Shown: one piece after another, positions 44,588 through 56,400 of the stretch
Layout: each line of letters starts with the position of its first letter
How positions within the stretch are numbered: the stretch's first letter is position 1
Origin: Ceratopteris richardii
Taxonomy: Eukaryota > Streptophyta > Polypodiopsida > Polypodiales > Pteridaceae
Reading direction: 5' to 3'
DNA: 64,000 nt
Assembly (NCBI GenBank): GCA_020310875.1
Contig: CM035430.1
Coordinates: forward strand, 100,929,931-100,993,930
The notes under the pieces: model-generated
Told to the model about the DNA's origin: nothing
The model's input: only the letters and a program-made list of their open reading frames with translations
Database searches by the model: none
Translations under genes and position numbers: made by a program

Positions 44588-47500
44588 TGGGAGATTCTCT
44601 TCAGGTGGAGAAAACTATGGTGCTTGGTCAGTGAGGAAGGAAGCTCATCTTATGAGCAAAGATCTAATAGGATACATCACAGGTGAAGAAGAAAAACCAG
44701 AATTTAGGGATCCTAGTGTTCCTACCAGGGAAGAGCTCTCAGATTTGAAGACATGGATGAAGAAGGATGCACAAGCAAGGAGCATTATTTACATGGGAGT
44801 CAATGATTACTTGCTACCTCACATTAGACGACTCGAAAGTGCAACTGACATATTAAATGCATTGGAGATGCATTTTCAAAACACTACAATATCAAGGAAG
44901 GCATCTTTATGAGTAGAGTTCACTACATTCAAGAAGAAGGCTTCTCAATCTGTTTCTGATTATGTACCAAGGATGAAGGATATTGCAGATGCATTAGGAG
45001 CACTTGATGAATACACGGAAGGGGAAAAATTGATAAGACAAATTCTCACATGTTTGAGAGGAGATGATAAGTGGAAGACATTCATTCTATACACTGAATG
45101 GTCACTAAATCATTTCACTCCTGATTTGAATCAATTACTAGGACATATGCTGACCTTTGAACAAGATGGCCAAGGTGATGTTGATCAAAGTACAGGTCAA
45201 GCAATGTATTCAAAGGGTTAGAAGAATATTAAAAAAGGCAAGCAACAATTGAATGAATATGAAGACACTATAAGTCAAGCTAACTTCCTAAGACGAATAA
45301 GAGGTGGCAAAGGAAGAGGAAGAGGTAGAAGCAATAAAGATGGTGTCAAAACTTTCTCGATTTGTGAACACTAATCATTTAGCTCATGAATGTTGGCATA
45401 ATAATCAGAATGGTGGAGGATATAATCAGAACTTTAATTCAAGAGGAAGAGGCGGTAGAAATCAGAGAAGTAATTTCAGAGGTAGAGGTTTCTTTGGAAG
45501 AAATGCACGAAGAGGATTTCAAAGTCAATCCTACAATAACACCTACTACAATTATGCTTCAAATCAGAAAGAGGATTCAACCTTAATTATGAATGCAACA
45601 TGTGAAAGACAAATTGAAGATCAAAGAGTTTTCTACATTGACTCAGGGTGTAGCAATAACCTGAGTGGCAACATAGCTTTGATGCGTGATTTGGAGAATA
45701 AGGTGAGTAATCATATAGTCCAAATAGGTGATAATACAATGCACAATGTGAAGTCCATTGGATCAATAAAGGCTAAGGATGGAAGCACTCTTTTGAGCAA
45801 GGTTTTGTATGTCCCTACAATTCCAAAGAATTTGATAAGTGTAGGGAAAATTGTAGAGAAAGAATATGAATTAAGGTTCACTAATGATGGTGATTATGTT
45901 GAAGACCCTAGCCATGGGTATAAACAAATTGTTTCAAGGAAAAAAGAAGGAAGGCTTTTCACATTGAAGATTCAGACCATGTTGGTCATGCCTTGTTTAC
46001 TTATGAGAACATAAGATCTCTAAGTTAGATCTTTGGCACAAAAGACTTGGATATTTCAATGAAAGAGGTATTAAGGATATTATTAACAATGGTTAAGTTC
46101 TTGGATTGACTAATATTGCAAGTCAACACATAACATACAAGTGTGAAGCATGTCAATTGGGTAAAGCTCACAAGAAGACTTATGGTAAGAAAGGATTTAT
46201 GTATTCAGAGAAGCTTGAATTGGTGCATACAAATGTGTGGGGTCCATCAAAGAACCTTAGCATCAATGGTTTGAGACATTATGTGATTTACGTTGATGAT
46301 GCTACCAGGTGGATGATTATATATTTGATCAAAGATAAATCAGAGGTGTTCAATACATTTAAACATTATCATGTGTATGCGGAGAGAATCACAGGGGAAA
46401 AATTTGAAGAGACTAAGGTTAGATGGAGGTGTAGAGCATTTCTCTAATGAGTTCACTGATTACTTGTGGAATTCAAGTATAAAAAGGGAAGTTATTTGCA
46501 GGTACTCTCCTCAACAAAATGGTATAGCATAAAGGAAAAATAGAACTCTTGTTGAATTTACAAGGTCAATGATGAAGGAGAAAAATTACCCTAATTATTT
46601 GTGGGTTGAGTCTATGAATACAACTACTTATTTGGTCAATAAACTTCCATGTAAGGCTTTGAATGGTATGACACCATATGAGGCATGGTGGGGTATGAGA
46701 CCTACCTTAGATCATTGCAAAGTGTTTGGATGTTTGGCTTATGCATATGTACCATCTCAATTAAGGCATAAATTGGAACCTAAAGCTGAAAACTATGTGC
46801 TCATTGGTTATGATGATAAGTAGATGGGTTATACATTGTGGAGTCCATCCACAAAGCAATTCCTTGTGTCAAAGGATGTTACATTTGATGAGCAAGGTAC
46901 TTGGTATGCAGGTATAATTAATGTTCATGTAGGTGATGAAGAAGTCATGACCCAAAGAAAGGGGAAATGAAAGATTCAAATTTCTAATGACGAAGAGATT
47001 GTTGATGTTGAAATTGATAATGAAGAGATGTCAAGGTTTGATCCAGAATATGAAGATCTAGAGACTTCAAAGAGTGGAGAAGTTAGAAGGTCAACAAGGA
47101 ACAGAAATCAACACATAAGGTATAGTTATGATACTTCATTGTTTACCACTAAAGATTATGCTTACATAGTGAAAGTAGAAGAAGATCCTTCTACATATGA
47201 TGAGGGAAAAGGTAAGGAAAGTTAGGAGAAATCTATGCAGCAGGAGTATGATGCATTGATGGAGAATGAGACTTGCGATTTGGTTCCTAAACCAAATAAG
47301 TAGAAAATCATTGGATGCAAATGGGTCTACAAGACAAAGAGGTATGCAGATGGAAGTGTGTCTAGGTATAAAGATAGACTTATTTTGAAAGGGTATGCTC
47401 AAACATATGGTGTAGATTATGATGAGATTTATAGTCTTGTGGCAAAGATGACAACTATAAGGACTCTCATAGCTATTGCTGCATGTAAAGGTTGGAAGTT

Positions 47501-48690
47501 ATGTCAATTAAATGTGAAGAATGCTTTTCTAAATGGTTACATTTCAGATGAAGTTTTCATGGAGCAACGAGATGGTTTCAAGAATAAATGTTATCTAGAG
47601 TATGTATGTAAGCTCAAGAGAGCTTAGTATGGTTTGAAGCAGGCTCCAAGGGCATGGAATTCTAGACTTGTGAACTTCTTGAAGGAGCTTGGTTTCCAAG
47701 TGTCTAAGGGAGACAATAGCTTTCTTGTTAAAGCAAGTGATGATGGATTTATTTAAATTTACATTTATGTTGATGACATATTCTTACAGGAATAGATGAG
47801 AAGGGCATACAAAGTCTTAAGAAGCAGATCAAGAAAGAGTTCAAGATTAGTGACTTGGGAGACTTGCCATATTTCTTGGGAATGGAGATTTCATATACTC
47901 AACATATAGTGTATGTCACTCAAGAAAGGTATTTGAAGAATTTGCTAATCAAGTTTAAAATGGATTCAAGGGTAGCACCTACTCCAATGTACGCTAATAA
48001 TAAATTGATCAGATATGCAGAAGAAGATTTCAAGGATATGAAGCTATGCTACATTGACTAGGCCTGATTTGTCATATGCAGTTGGAGTGTTGTCTCAATT
48101 CATGCATTGTCCTAGGAAAGAACATTGGATTGTAGGACAAAGGTTGCTAAGATACATTAAGGTACACTCAAAGAAGGTTTGTATTATGGATTCACATCAG
48201 ATACAAAAATCAAGATATATAGTGATACCGATTGGGCAAGTAATCCTAATGATAGGAGGTCAACCTATGGGTATCTATTTTATGCGGGAGATAACTTAAT
48301 CTCTTGTTGTTCTAAGAAGCAACATACAAATGCTTTATAATCTACAGAAGCAAAATTTGAAGGTATGGTTGAAGTTGTAAAGGAGGTTATATGGCTGAAG
48401 ACTCTCATGAAGAGTTTTGACATCAATCAGAGTACACCCATTATTCATGGAGATAATATGAGTTCATTGTATCTAGCTGCTAACCCTGTGTTTCATGCCA
48501 GAACCAAACATATTGAGTCCAATATCATTTCTTGAGAGAGAAGGTGATTGATAAAGAAATTGAGGTTATACACACTTCTACAAAAGTTCAGATTGCAGAC
48601 ATGTTAACCAAAAGCTTGGATGGATGTAAGTTGGAAAGGTTCAAAGACATGGTAGGTATAAAGAAGATGGAGAAAATTACAATTGATGAT
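44588..48690 (+). pseudogene. A2 gag-pol pseudogene
   Basis: Co-linear with A1 Gag-Pol but broken by numerous stops and shifts. Surviving blocks: Gag (44631-45221; LMSKDLIGYITGEEEKPEFRD), a zinc-knuckle remnant missing its first cysteines (NTNHLAHECWH), protease FYIDSGCSNNLSG (about 45640), integrase finger and CEACQLGKAHK (46106), VHTN in place of VHTD at the first integrase Asp, QQNGIA followed by a stop, RT (47358-47627; [12 protein letters not shown], Asp to Asn) and RNase H (48054 onward; YSDTDWAS-type). Several catalytic residues are lost, so it is dead independent of the stops. Confidence 0.9.
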
Positions 48691-48701
48691 TGAGGGAGAG
48701 C

Positions 48702-49654
48702 TGTTGATACAAGACAATCAACAATTGATGATCTGGACAAGGTTTGAAGTCAAAGAGTAAAAGAAAATATCAAAATTAGAGTCTTGAAGATGAGTGCATG
48801 GTCAAAAGATGAAGACTTGTATATACATGTATATTACTCTTGTAATTAGTTCAAAAAAAATTTGTATCCATGGTGAGTAGGGATATAAATTTCTATATAT
48901 ACTTTGATATAAAAATAATAGAAAAGAAAGATAAAAAATGAAGAGATTTAGAAGTCATTAGAAGCCTTAGAGAATCAGAACAATGTAATCTACCCATGAG
49001 ATGTACATTTTCTCTGAATAGAAGAATAATTGAAAAGTTGCACCTCGATCTTTTGCTCAGTGCTCCTTCTGTGTTTATTTTCTTGAGGAATTCATTTGTA
49101 CAAATATAATTCTATAGTTGATTGACCTTTGTACAAGTTTTGAGAGTCTAGTTATAATGACGTTGAGAGAATTGAAGACAAGAACACTTACATGTGTAAA
49201 TGTGAGGACAGGAAACAAGTGCAATCCTAGTGGTCAATGTTTTAATCAAATCTCCCTCCACAGTGTAAAGTTTTGAGCAACTAAGTGCTCATTCTTTAAG
49301 TTGAAAGGTAAGATACTTTTAGCTAAAAGCATTTGAATAAACAGGGTCTAGTTTGGGAGAACCATGCATTAGAAGTTGCAGGTGTCAAAGTTGACTACAC
49401 AGAAGAATAGTTTTAGACATAGGTACATTGTTTGAAGGAAATCTCAAGATCTAAACTTTACACATTTGATCAGTCAATGAGTGAATTAAGTGTAGCAAAT
49501 GTTTTTCTATAATGAGTTTCTTCACAATTAACTCAAGTCTTGATAATTTGGAAATAAATTTCCAAAATTGTTTGTGTTTATGAGTTGTTATTGATATAGA
49601 GGTGCTCTAACATCAAGGATAGCTTGTTCTCTTGGAGCTTAATCATCTCCATCA
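48702..49654 (+). repeat. A2 3' LTR (953 bp)
   Basis: Starts TGTTGATACAAGAC and ends CTCCATCA; about 75 bp shorter than its duplicate at 50660-51687 because of an internal deletion after AATCTCAAGATC. Confidence 0.88.
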
Positions 49655-49800
49655 GAGCCACATTTCTTGCCAGATGGTTTGAGCATTCAAAATCTATGTA
49701 CAATACATGCTCATTAGACTTGCCTTCCTTCATTGTCATGTTCATAAGTAGATGTGAATTCTCTTGAGATTGATCATATGTGTAATTCTTGGAGTATCTC
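49655..49800 (-). pseudogene. D2 protease fragment, duplicated flank
   Basis: 146 bp of D2 protease region (minus; IDFECSNHLARN in place of IDSGCSNH) that is repeated almost identically at 51688-51833. It was carried along in the tandem duplication of the A2 3' end. Confidence 0.85.
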
Positions 49801-49874
49801 GTTCATTTATGTTGGAACATCAAGCTTACACTATGCTTGAGGTGGATTCGATCTACATCAAAGGCTATACATGG

Positions 49875-51687
49875 AGTGTATGTGACTCAAGAAAGGTATT
49901 TGAAGAATTTGCTAATCAAGTTTAAAATGGAAGATTGCAGGGTAGCACCTACTCTAATGGAGGTGAATCATAAATTGAGCAGATATGGAGCAAAAGATTT
50001 CAAGGATATGAAGTTGTTTCAAAGTTTGGTTGGTAGTGAAATCTATGATACTTTGACTAGGCCTTATTTATCATATGCAATTGGAGTGTTGTCTCAATTC
50101 ATGCATTGTCCTAGGAAAGAACATTGGATTGCATGACAATGGGTGCTAAGATACATTAAGGTACACTCAAAGAAGGTTTGTATTATGGATTCACATTAGA
50201 TACAAAAATCAAGATATATAGTGATACAGATTGGGCAAGTAATCCTGATGATAGGAGGTCAACCTATGGTTATCTATGTTATGTGGGAGATAAATAGAGT
50301 TGCTTTATCATCTACAGAAGCAAAATTTAAAGGTATGGTTGAAGCTATAAAGGAGGTTATATGATTGACGACTCTCATGAAGATTTTTGACATCAATCAG
50401 AGTACACCCATTATTCATGGAGATAATATGAGCTCATTGTATCTAGCTACTAACCCTGTGTTTCATGCCAGAACTAAACATATTGAGTCCGATATCATTT
50501 CTTGAGAGATAAATAAATTGAAGTCATACACACTTCTACAAAAGTTCAGATTGCAGACATGTTAACCAAAAGCTTGGATGGACCTAAGTTGTAAAGGTTC
50601 AAAGACATGGTAGGTATAAAGAAGATGGAGAAAATCACAATTGATGATTGAAAGGGAGTTGTTGGTGCAGGACAATCAACAATTGATGATCTAGACAAGG
50701 TTTGAAGTCAAAGATTAAAATCAAATATCAAAATTAGAGTCTTGAATATGAGTGCATGGTCAGAAGATGAAGACTTCTATATACATGTATATTACTCTTG
50801 AAATTAGTGCATAAAAACTTTGTATCCATGGTGAGTAGGGATGTAAATGTATATATATACTTGGATATAGATGTAATAGAAGAGAGAGATAAAAAATGAA
50901 GAGATTTAGAAGTCATTAGAAGCCTTAGAGAATGAGAACAATGTAATCTACCCATGAGATGTACATTTTCTCTAAATAGAAGAAGAATTGAAATCGCACC
51001 TCGATCTTTTGCTTAGTGCTCCTTCTATGTTTATTTTCTTCGCTTTTGTACAAGTCTAATTCTATAGTTGATTGACCTTTCTACAAGTTTTGAGAGTCCA
51101 TTTATAATGAAGCTGAGAGAATTGAAGACAGGAACACTTACATGTGTAAATGTGAAGAAGTGAAGACAGGAACAAGCACACTCCCAATGGTCAACATTTT
51201 AATCAGATCTCCCTCTAAAGCGTAACATTTTGAGCAACTAAGCACTCATTCTTTAAGTTGAAAGGTAAGCTAATTTTAGCTAAAAGCATTTGAATAAAAG
51301 GGGTCTAGTTTGGTAGAACCATGCATTAGAAGTTGTAGGTGTCAAAGTCGACTACACAGAAGAATAGTTTTAGACATAGGTACATCGTTTAAAGGAAATC
51401 TCAGGATCTATTGATTGTTTTGAAGTATTTTAACTTGGAGAAAGTGCGTAAACTTTAGAAGTCACCTTTTGTAAAGTTTCATTGAAAAATTTACACATTT
51501 GATCAGTCAATGAGTGAATTAAGTGTAGCAAAATTTTCCATGTAATGAGTTTCTTCACAATTGACTCAAATCTTGATAATTTGGTAATAGATTTCCAGAA
51601 TTGTTTGTGTTTATGAGTTGTTCTTGATATAGAGGTGCTCTAACATCAAGGATAGCTTGTTCTCTTGGATATTAATCATCTCCATTA
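49875..51687 (+). repeat. A3: tandem duplicate of A2 RT/RNase H and 3' LTR
   Basis: Aligns with 47908-49654 starting at GTGTATGT and ending at the LTR end. The RT/RNase H part is 49875-50652, broken; PPT at 50651-50659; LTR 50660-51687 (TGTTGGTGCAGGAC...CTCCATTA). With the D2 flank at 51688-51833, the duplicated unit is about 1.9-2.0 kb. The junction sequence 49801-49874 matches neither copy clearly. Confidence 0.9.
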
Positions 51688-52794
51688 GAGCTACATTTCT
51701 TGCCACATGGTCTGAGCATTCAAAATCTATGTACAATACATGCTCATTGGACTTACCTTCCTTCATTGTCATGTTCATAAGTAGATGTGAATTCTCTTGA
51801 GCTTGATCATCTGTGTAATTTTTGAAGTCTCTCCTTCATTTATATCCTCCTTGATACTTGTTGTTGTTGTAGGAATGGTTTTTGTATCCATAAGATTTGT
51901 TGTACCTTCATCTTGAGGCTCCATAGCCTCCTCCAATGTATCCTTTTCCTCTATGATCGATTGGATTCCTAAAGAAGCTCTCAATTATGTGATTTCATAG
52001 ACCACATATGGCACACGATGATGAACTTTGACCTCTCTCCATGCTTTTTCTACCTCATGTGCCTCTTCCTCTTGAACCTCTACCTCGACATGCTAAATTG
52101 TCTTGAGGGGTACTTCCTTCATCATCAGATTTGTTACCTTTCCCATTCTTATCCTTGCCTTTCTTCTTATCTGTATCGAACGTAGAGGATTGGTTATCTT
52201 TCTGGTTCTCACTATTCTCATTGATCTTGGCTTCATGTGTGAAGAGTTGTCCCATGAGTGCATTGAAGTCAAGCACTTGCATATCCATGTAGAGATCCAT
52301 GGATGTGATGAAGGCTTCCCATTTGTCATATTCTTTGATCCCATTGATTACTTGCCTCATAATCTACACTTCATTAATAATTTCTCCAAGGCTTCCAAGT
52401 TTACCTATGATTTCCATCTTTAGTGTTGTAAACTCCATCCATAACTGGTTCTTTCTAGCTTTGGTCCTTGACAAGAAGAATGCCTCCAAAGCATTTCATG
52501 CCTCTTGAGAGATCTTACAATTCCTAATATGAGGGAGTAAAAAATCAGAAATAGAGTTGAATATATAGGACCTTGCCAAAGCATTCTTTGCACACCATCT
52601 ATTCAGCATTTCCTGCTCTTACTAAGTTGGTTATCATCTGTTTTGGAGCACTTGCATTATCTCATCTACAGAGATATATCCATACTGTTTCCTTTCTTGC
52701 AAGTAATTTTAGAGACCATGCTGAATAGTTTATTTGATAAAAATTTCCAATAGATGAACGGAATCCATCATCCATATGCCTAATCTCTAACTAT
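51688..52794 (-). pseudogene. D2 Gag and protease relic
   Basis: Continues D2 right of the A2 insertion. Protease remnant at 51688-51780, zinc-knuckle region near 51990-52010 (CHMWSMKSHN-type, degraded), then Gag (52055-52360; MRQVINGIKEYDKWEAFITSMDLYMDMQVLDFNALMGQLF) matching D1 Gag residues near MINGIKADDKWESF. The N-terminus lies at about 52770. Several stops. Confidence 0.85.
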
Positions 52795-52806
52795 GCTTTG
52801 ATACCA
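52795..52806 (-). other. D2 primer-binding site
   Basis: TGGTATCAAAGC on the minus strand, one mismatch from the tRNA-iMet PBS; fixes the inner end of the D2 5' LTR at about 52810. Confidence 0.85.
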
Positions 52807-52838
52807 CTATGACGAGGTGATGTTTAGTATGTAGAGAT

Positions 52839-53068
52839 TGTTGATATATTTAGGTAGTGATGTGTGTGAACACTCTAGGACCGCCGGGGCACTTTTTTCC
52901 CTCTTTAAGAGGTTTTTTTCCCCCGGCTTGTATATACGCCTATTGCCCTAATGGGCTACTTATCTTTGTACATTCTCTAGTAATACATTCAGTCTTGTGT
53001 GTTGTGCTCCAAGCTTCTTCCTCTTCCTTGTGCTGTTCGCGTGCTTCCGCAGACGTCTAACTCCAACA
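52839..53068 (+). repeat. B1 5' LTR (230 bp)
   Basis: TGTTGATATATTTAGG...CTCCAACA. It contains TTGTATATACGCC as a possible TATA region. Differences from the 3' LTR: TTTAAGAGG versus TTTAGGAGG, and CATTCAG versus CATTCGG. Confidence 0.96.
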
Positions 53069-53070
53069 AT

Positions 53071-53082
53071 TGGTATCAGAGC
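53071..53082 (+). other. B1 primer-binding site (tRNA-iMet)
   Basis: TGGTATCAGAGC, two bases after the LTR; identical to the A1 PBS. A 341-bp leader (53083-53423) follows before gag. Confidence 0.95.
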
Positions 53083-53423
53083 AGGTCGTTGATTCTTCTA
53101 GGGCGCCGTCGACACTCCTCCGTTTGCAGTCTCAGATTCGCACAAAATTTGGTGAGCATACTCAGGGTGTTTTCGAGATCAAAACGGCTTCGCTTTGTGG
53201 TGCCGAAATCACGATCTGAGCTCGTTTCGGCCTCCGAACGCACTATCGCAGTGCTTGTGCAGGCTATTTTGTCCTTTTGTGCCAAAGGTATATACCAGTT
53301 TCTGCTCGCCAGTTTAAGCGTCTCGAAGTCTGCTACAGGTCTAGCAGAACTCGTCTGGGCAGTTCTGTTCAACTTTTTGAGATACAGTCAATTTTCTGCA
53401 TCAAGGTATTTTAGTCACCGGCC

Positions 53424-56400
53424 ATGGCTGAAAGCAGTGATGTATTCCGTATGTTGGCTGTTGAGGATAAGTTGGATGGTACCAACTACCCATTATGGGC
53501 TTATATGATGCGACATGTACTAGTTGCAAAAGGATTGTGGAACATTGTGCAGGGTGTTGAAAGACGTCCTGTTACACCTGTAACGACAGGTACTGCAAAT
53601 ACAGGTGTTGGAGCTGATGAAGATGGTGTCGAAGATGATATTCCGCAGATTCCTGTTCGTGCTGTTGTTTCTGTTGCACCTACTGCAGAGCAGATTCATT
53701 GGGATGGCAGAGATGCCCAGGCACATGCATTGATAGCTTTGTCTGTCAAACGTGCCATTATTCCTCACATTCGCTCTTGCATAACAGCAAAGGATGCTTG
53801 GGATACACTTACCACTTTGTACCAGGCTAGGAATGAGGCTCGTGTTGCTTACCTCCGAAAACAGTTGGAGAGTGAGCACATGAATGAAGGTGATTCGATG
53901 GACAGTTTTCTTACAAAGATCAAAGACCTGAAGGAACAATTGATTTCTGCTGATGAGGTTATACCAGATAGCTCACTTGTGCAGACCGTTTTGAATGGCC
54001 TTCCTGATTCATATCAGAGTTTTGCCTCTACTCTTCGATTGATGATGAAAGGCAATCCGAATGCCTTGTCATTTGAGGAATTAGTCTCTGTTCTATTGCA
54101 GGAAGATCAGTCCAGGCAGAACAGGTCCATTATGCGTGTTGCAGATCAAGCTTTCCTGGCTAGTCAGAAGGGCAAAGGAAAATGGAGCTCTTCTACTAGT
54201 AAGCAGAAATCTGCAAATGCTGCACAATCGAAGAACCAGGATAAAGATGAGAAGAAATCAGAAAAGCAGAAATTGTTCTGCAAGTACTGTAAAGGAAATG
54301 ATCATATTATAAAGAACTGTCCAAAACTGGCTGCTAAAGAGGCAAAGAAGAAAGAGGCTGGAATGGTTGTTGCAGAGGCCTCTACACCAAAAACAGAGTC
54401 TGCAAATCTTGTGCAGGAAGAAGAATGGGCGTTTACTACTGTTTGCAGTTCTGACCCATCTTCTCATGATCAGTGCATGTCTGCAGTAGACTCAGATGTT
54501 TGGTACTTTGACAGTGGGGCAACCAAACATATTACCTCGCAGCGCAGTTTCTTCTCTTCACTCGAGCCTGCCCCTACAGGGAATACTGTCACATGCGCCA
54601 ATAACTCCTCTTATCCTGTTATGGGAGTTGGTAAGATCATTCTGACTACTGCTGATGGCAGTTCTTTCACTTTGTCAGATGCTTTATTTGTGCCAGGGAT
54701 CAAAAAGAACCTGTTATCAGTTTCTGCATTAGCCAAGATTGGCTTGGTTGTGAAATTCATTGATGACAGGTGTACAGTCCATGATCTCTCAAATGGCGAC
54801 GTGATTATTGCTTCTGGCATTTTATGTCGTGGGCTGTATAAGCTCATAGACTATGAAAAATCTGTGAATGATTCGGCATGTGCAGTTCATGATTCTCAGG
54901 CTATGTCAGATGCAAAGCTTTGGCATGCACGCTTTGGTCATCTGAATTTTGCTAGTTTGTTACGCCTGCAGAAATCTGAAATGGTGTCCTCTTTGCCCAA
55001 ACTTGAGGCACCTACAAAACATGTTTGTGAAGGCTGTATTTTGGGCAAAATGCAGCGTTCTTCCTTTCCAAAAGATGGTTCAGTTCGGGCTATGCAGAAA
55101 TTGCAGCTTGTACATAGTGATGTCTGTGGTCCTATGCAGACACCCTCTTTTGGAAATTACCTTTACTTCGTGACTTTCATTGATGATTTTTCCAGGCATG
55201 CATGGGTATATCCACTCAAAGCAAAGTCCGAAGTGTTCATGTGCTTCAAACAGTTTTTGGTTTTGGCTGAAAATCTGTCAGCATGTAAAATGGGCACCCT
55301 CCGTTCTGATCGAGGGGGGGAATATATGTCTTCAGATTTTAATGCATTTCTGGCTGAACGTGGGATAAAACACCAGTGTACAGTGCCGTATACACCTCAA
55401 CAGAATGGAGTTGCTGAACGAAAGAACAGGTCACTCATGGAGATGGCGAGGTGCATGGTCAAAAGTCAGGCTTTACCACATAGTTTCTGGCTTGAGGCTG
55501 TCATGTGTGCAGCATATGTACTAAACAGGTGTCCCACGAAAGCGTTGCAGTCTATCACTCCATATGAGGCTTGGCATGACCGCAAGCCATCTGTTGCTCA
55601 TCTGCGTGTTTTTGGTTGTTTGGCATATGCATTAGTGCGTGAACAACATCGCAGAAAATTGGATGATAAGGCAGTAAAATGTATTTTTGTTGGGTACAGT
55701 TCTGAAAGTAAAGGCTATCGTCTGTATCATCCACAGACTAAACGCATTCTGGTTAGCCGTGATGTTGTCTTTGTGGAAGATGCTATTCAGCCATTGCTTT
55801 CATGTACTAAGGAGACATCTGTTAGCTCCAAAGACATGTATGATACTTTGATGCCTCTTTTTACAGGTGGACAGGCTAGCGCTGGTCCTAATGAGGCAAC
55901 TTCTCAGCCTTTGCAGGTTTCATATGATGATGCAGATCATGCCATTTCTAATGCAGATTTACATGATGCACTTGTTGATGAGAGAGTTGATATTGAACAG
56001 GCAAAAACTATGCCAAAATGGCTGGTGCAGACTTTGCGTGACAGCAAATTAGATGCACCTTTTTCATATCGTACTCGTTCAGGCTCTCATAGTACCTCCT
56101 TTGCATCAGATTGCTATGCTATGGCTGCATCTAGTCTCTGTGATGAGAATGAGCCTGTTTCTTTTGATGAAGCACAAAATTCAGAAAATTGGATGGCTGC
56201 TATGCAATCTGAATATGATGCTATAATGAAGAATGGTACATGGTCTTTATGTGACTTGCCTCCTGGCAAGAAGGCCATTGGCACTAAGTGGGTATACAAG
56301 CTGAAGCGTAAACCTGATGGTACAGTTGACAGGTATAAGGCTAGGCTTGTTGCAAAGGGTTATGCGCAGGAAAGAGGCATTGATTTTGATGAGACCTTTG

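Larger units (their letters stand above)
43339..49654 (+). mobile_element. Decayed Ty1/copia element A2
   Basis: Family A element on the plus strand: 5' LTR 43339-44364, PBS TGATATCAGAGC at 44366-44377 (one mismatch), broken gag-pol 44588-48690, PPT TGAGGGAGAGC at 48691-48701, 3' LTR 48702-49654. The left flank is GAGCT (43334-43338) and the right flank GAGCC (49655-49659); the duplicated junction at 51688-51692 preserves GAGCT exactly. Inserted into D2, in opposite orientation. Its 3' end plus host flank were later duplicated (A3). Confidence 0.92.

Noticed and set aside
53076..53508. Extra open frames across the B1 leader (plus 52999-53508, minus 53076-53372)
   Set aside because: They overlap the leader and gag start in other frames and have no known motif; the gag frame is clearly 53424 onward.
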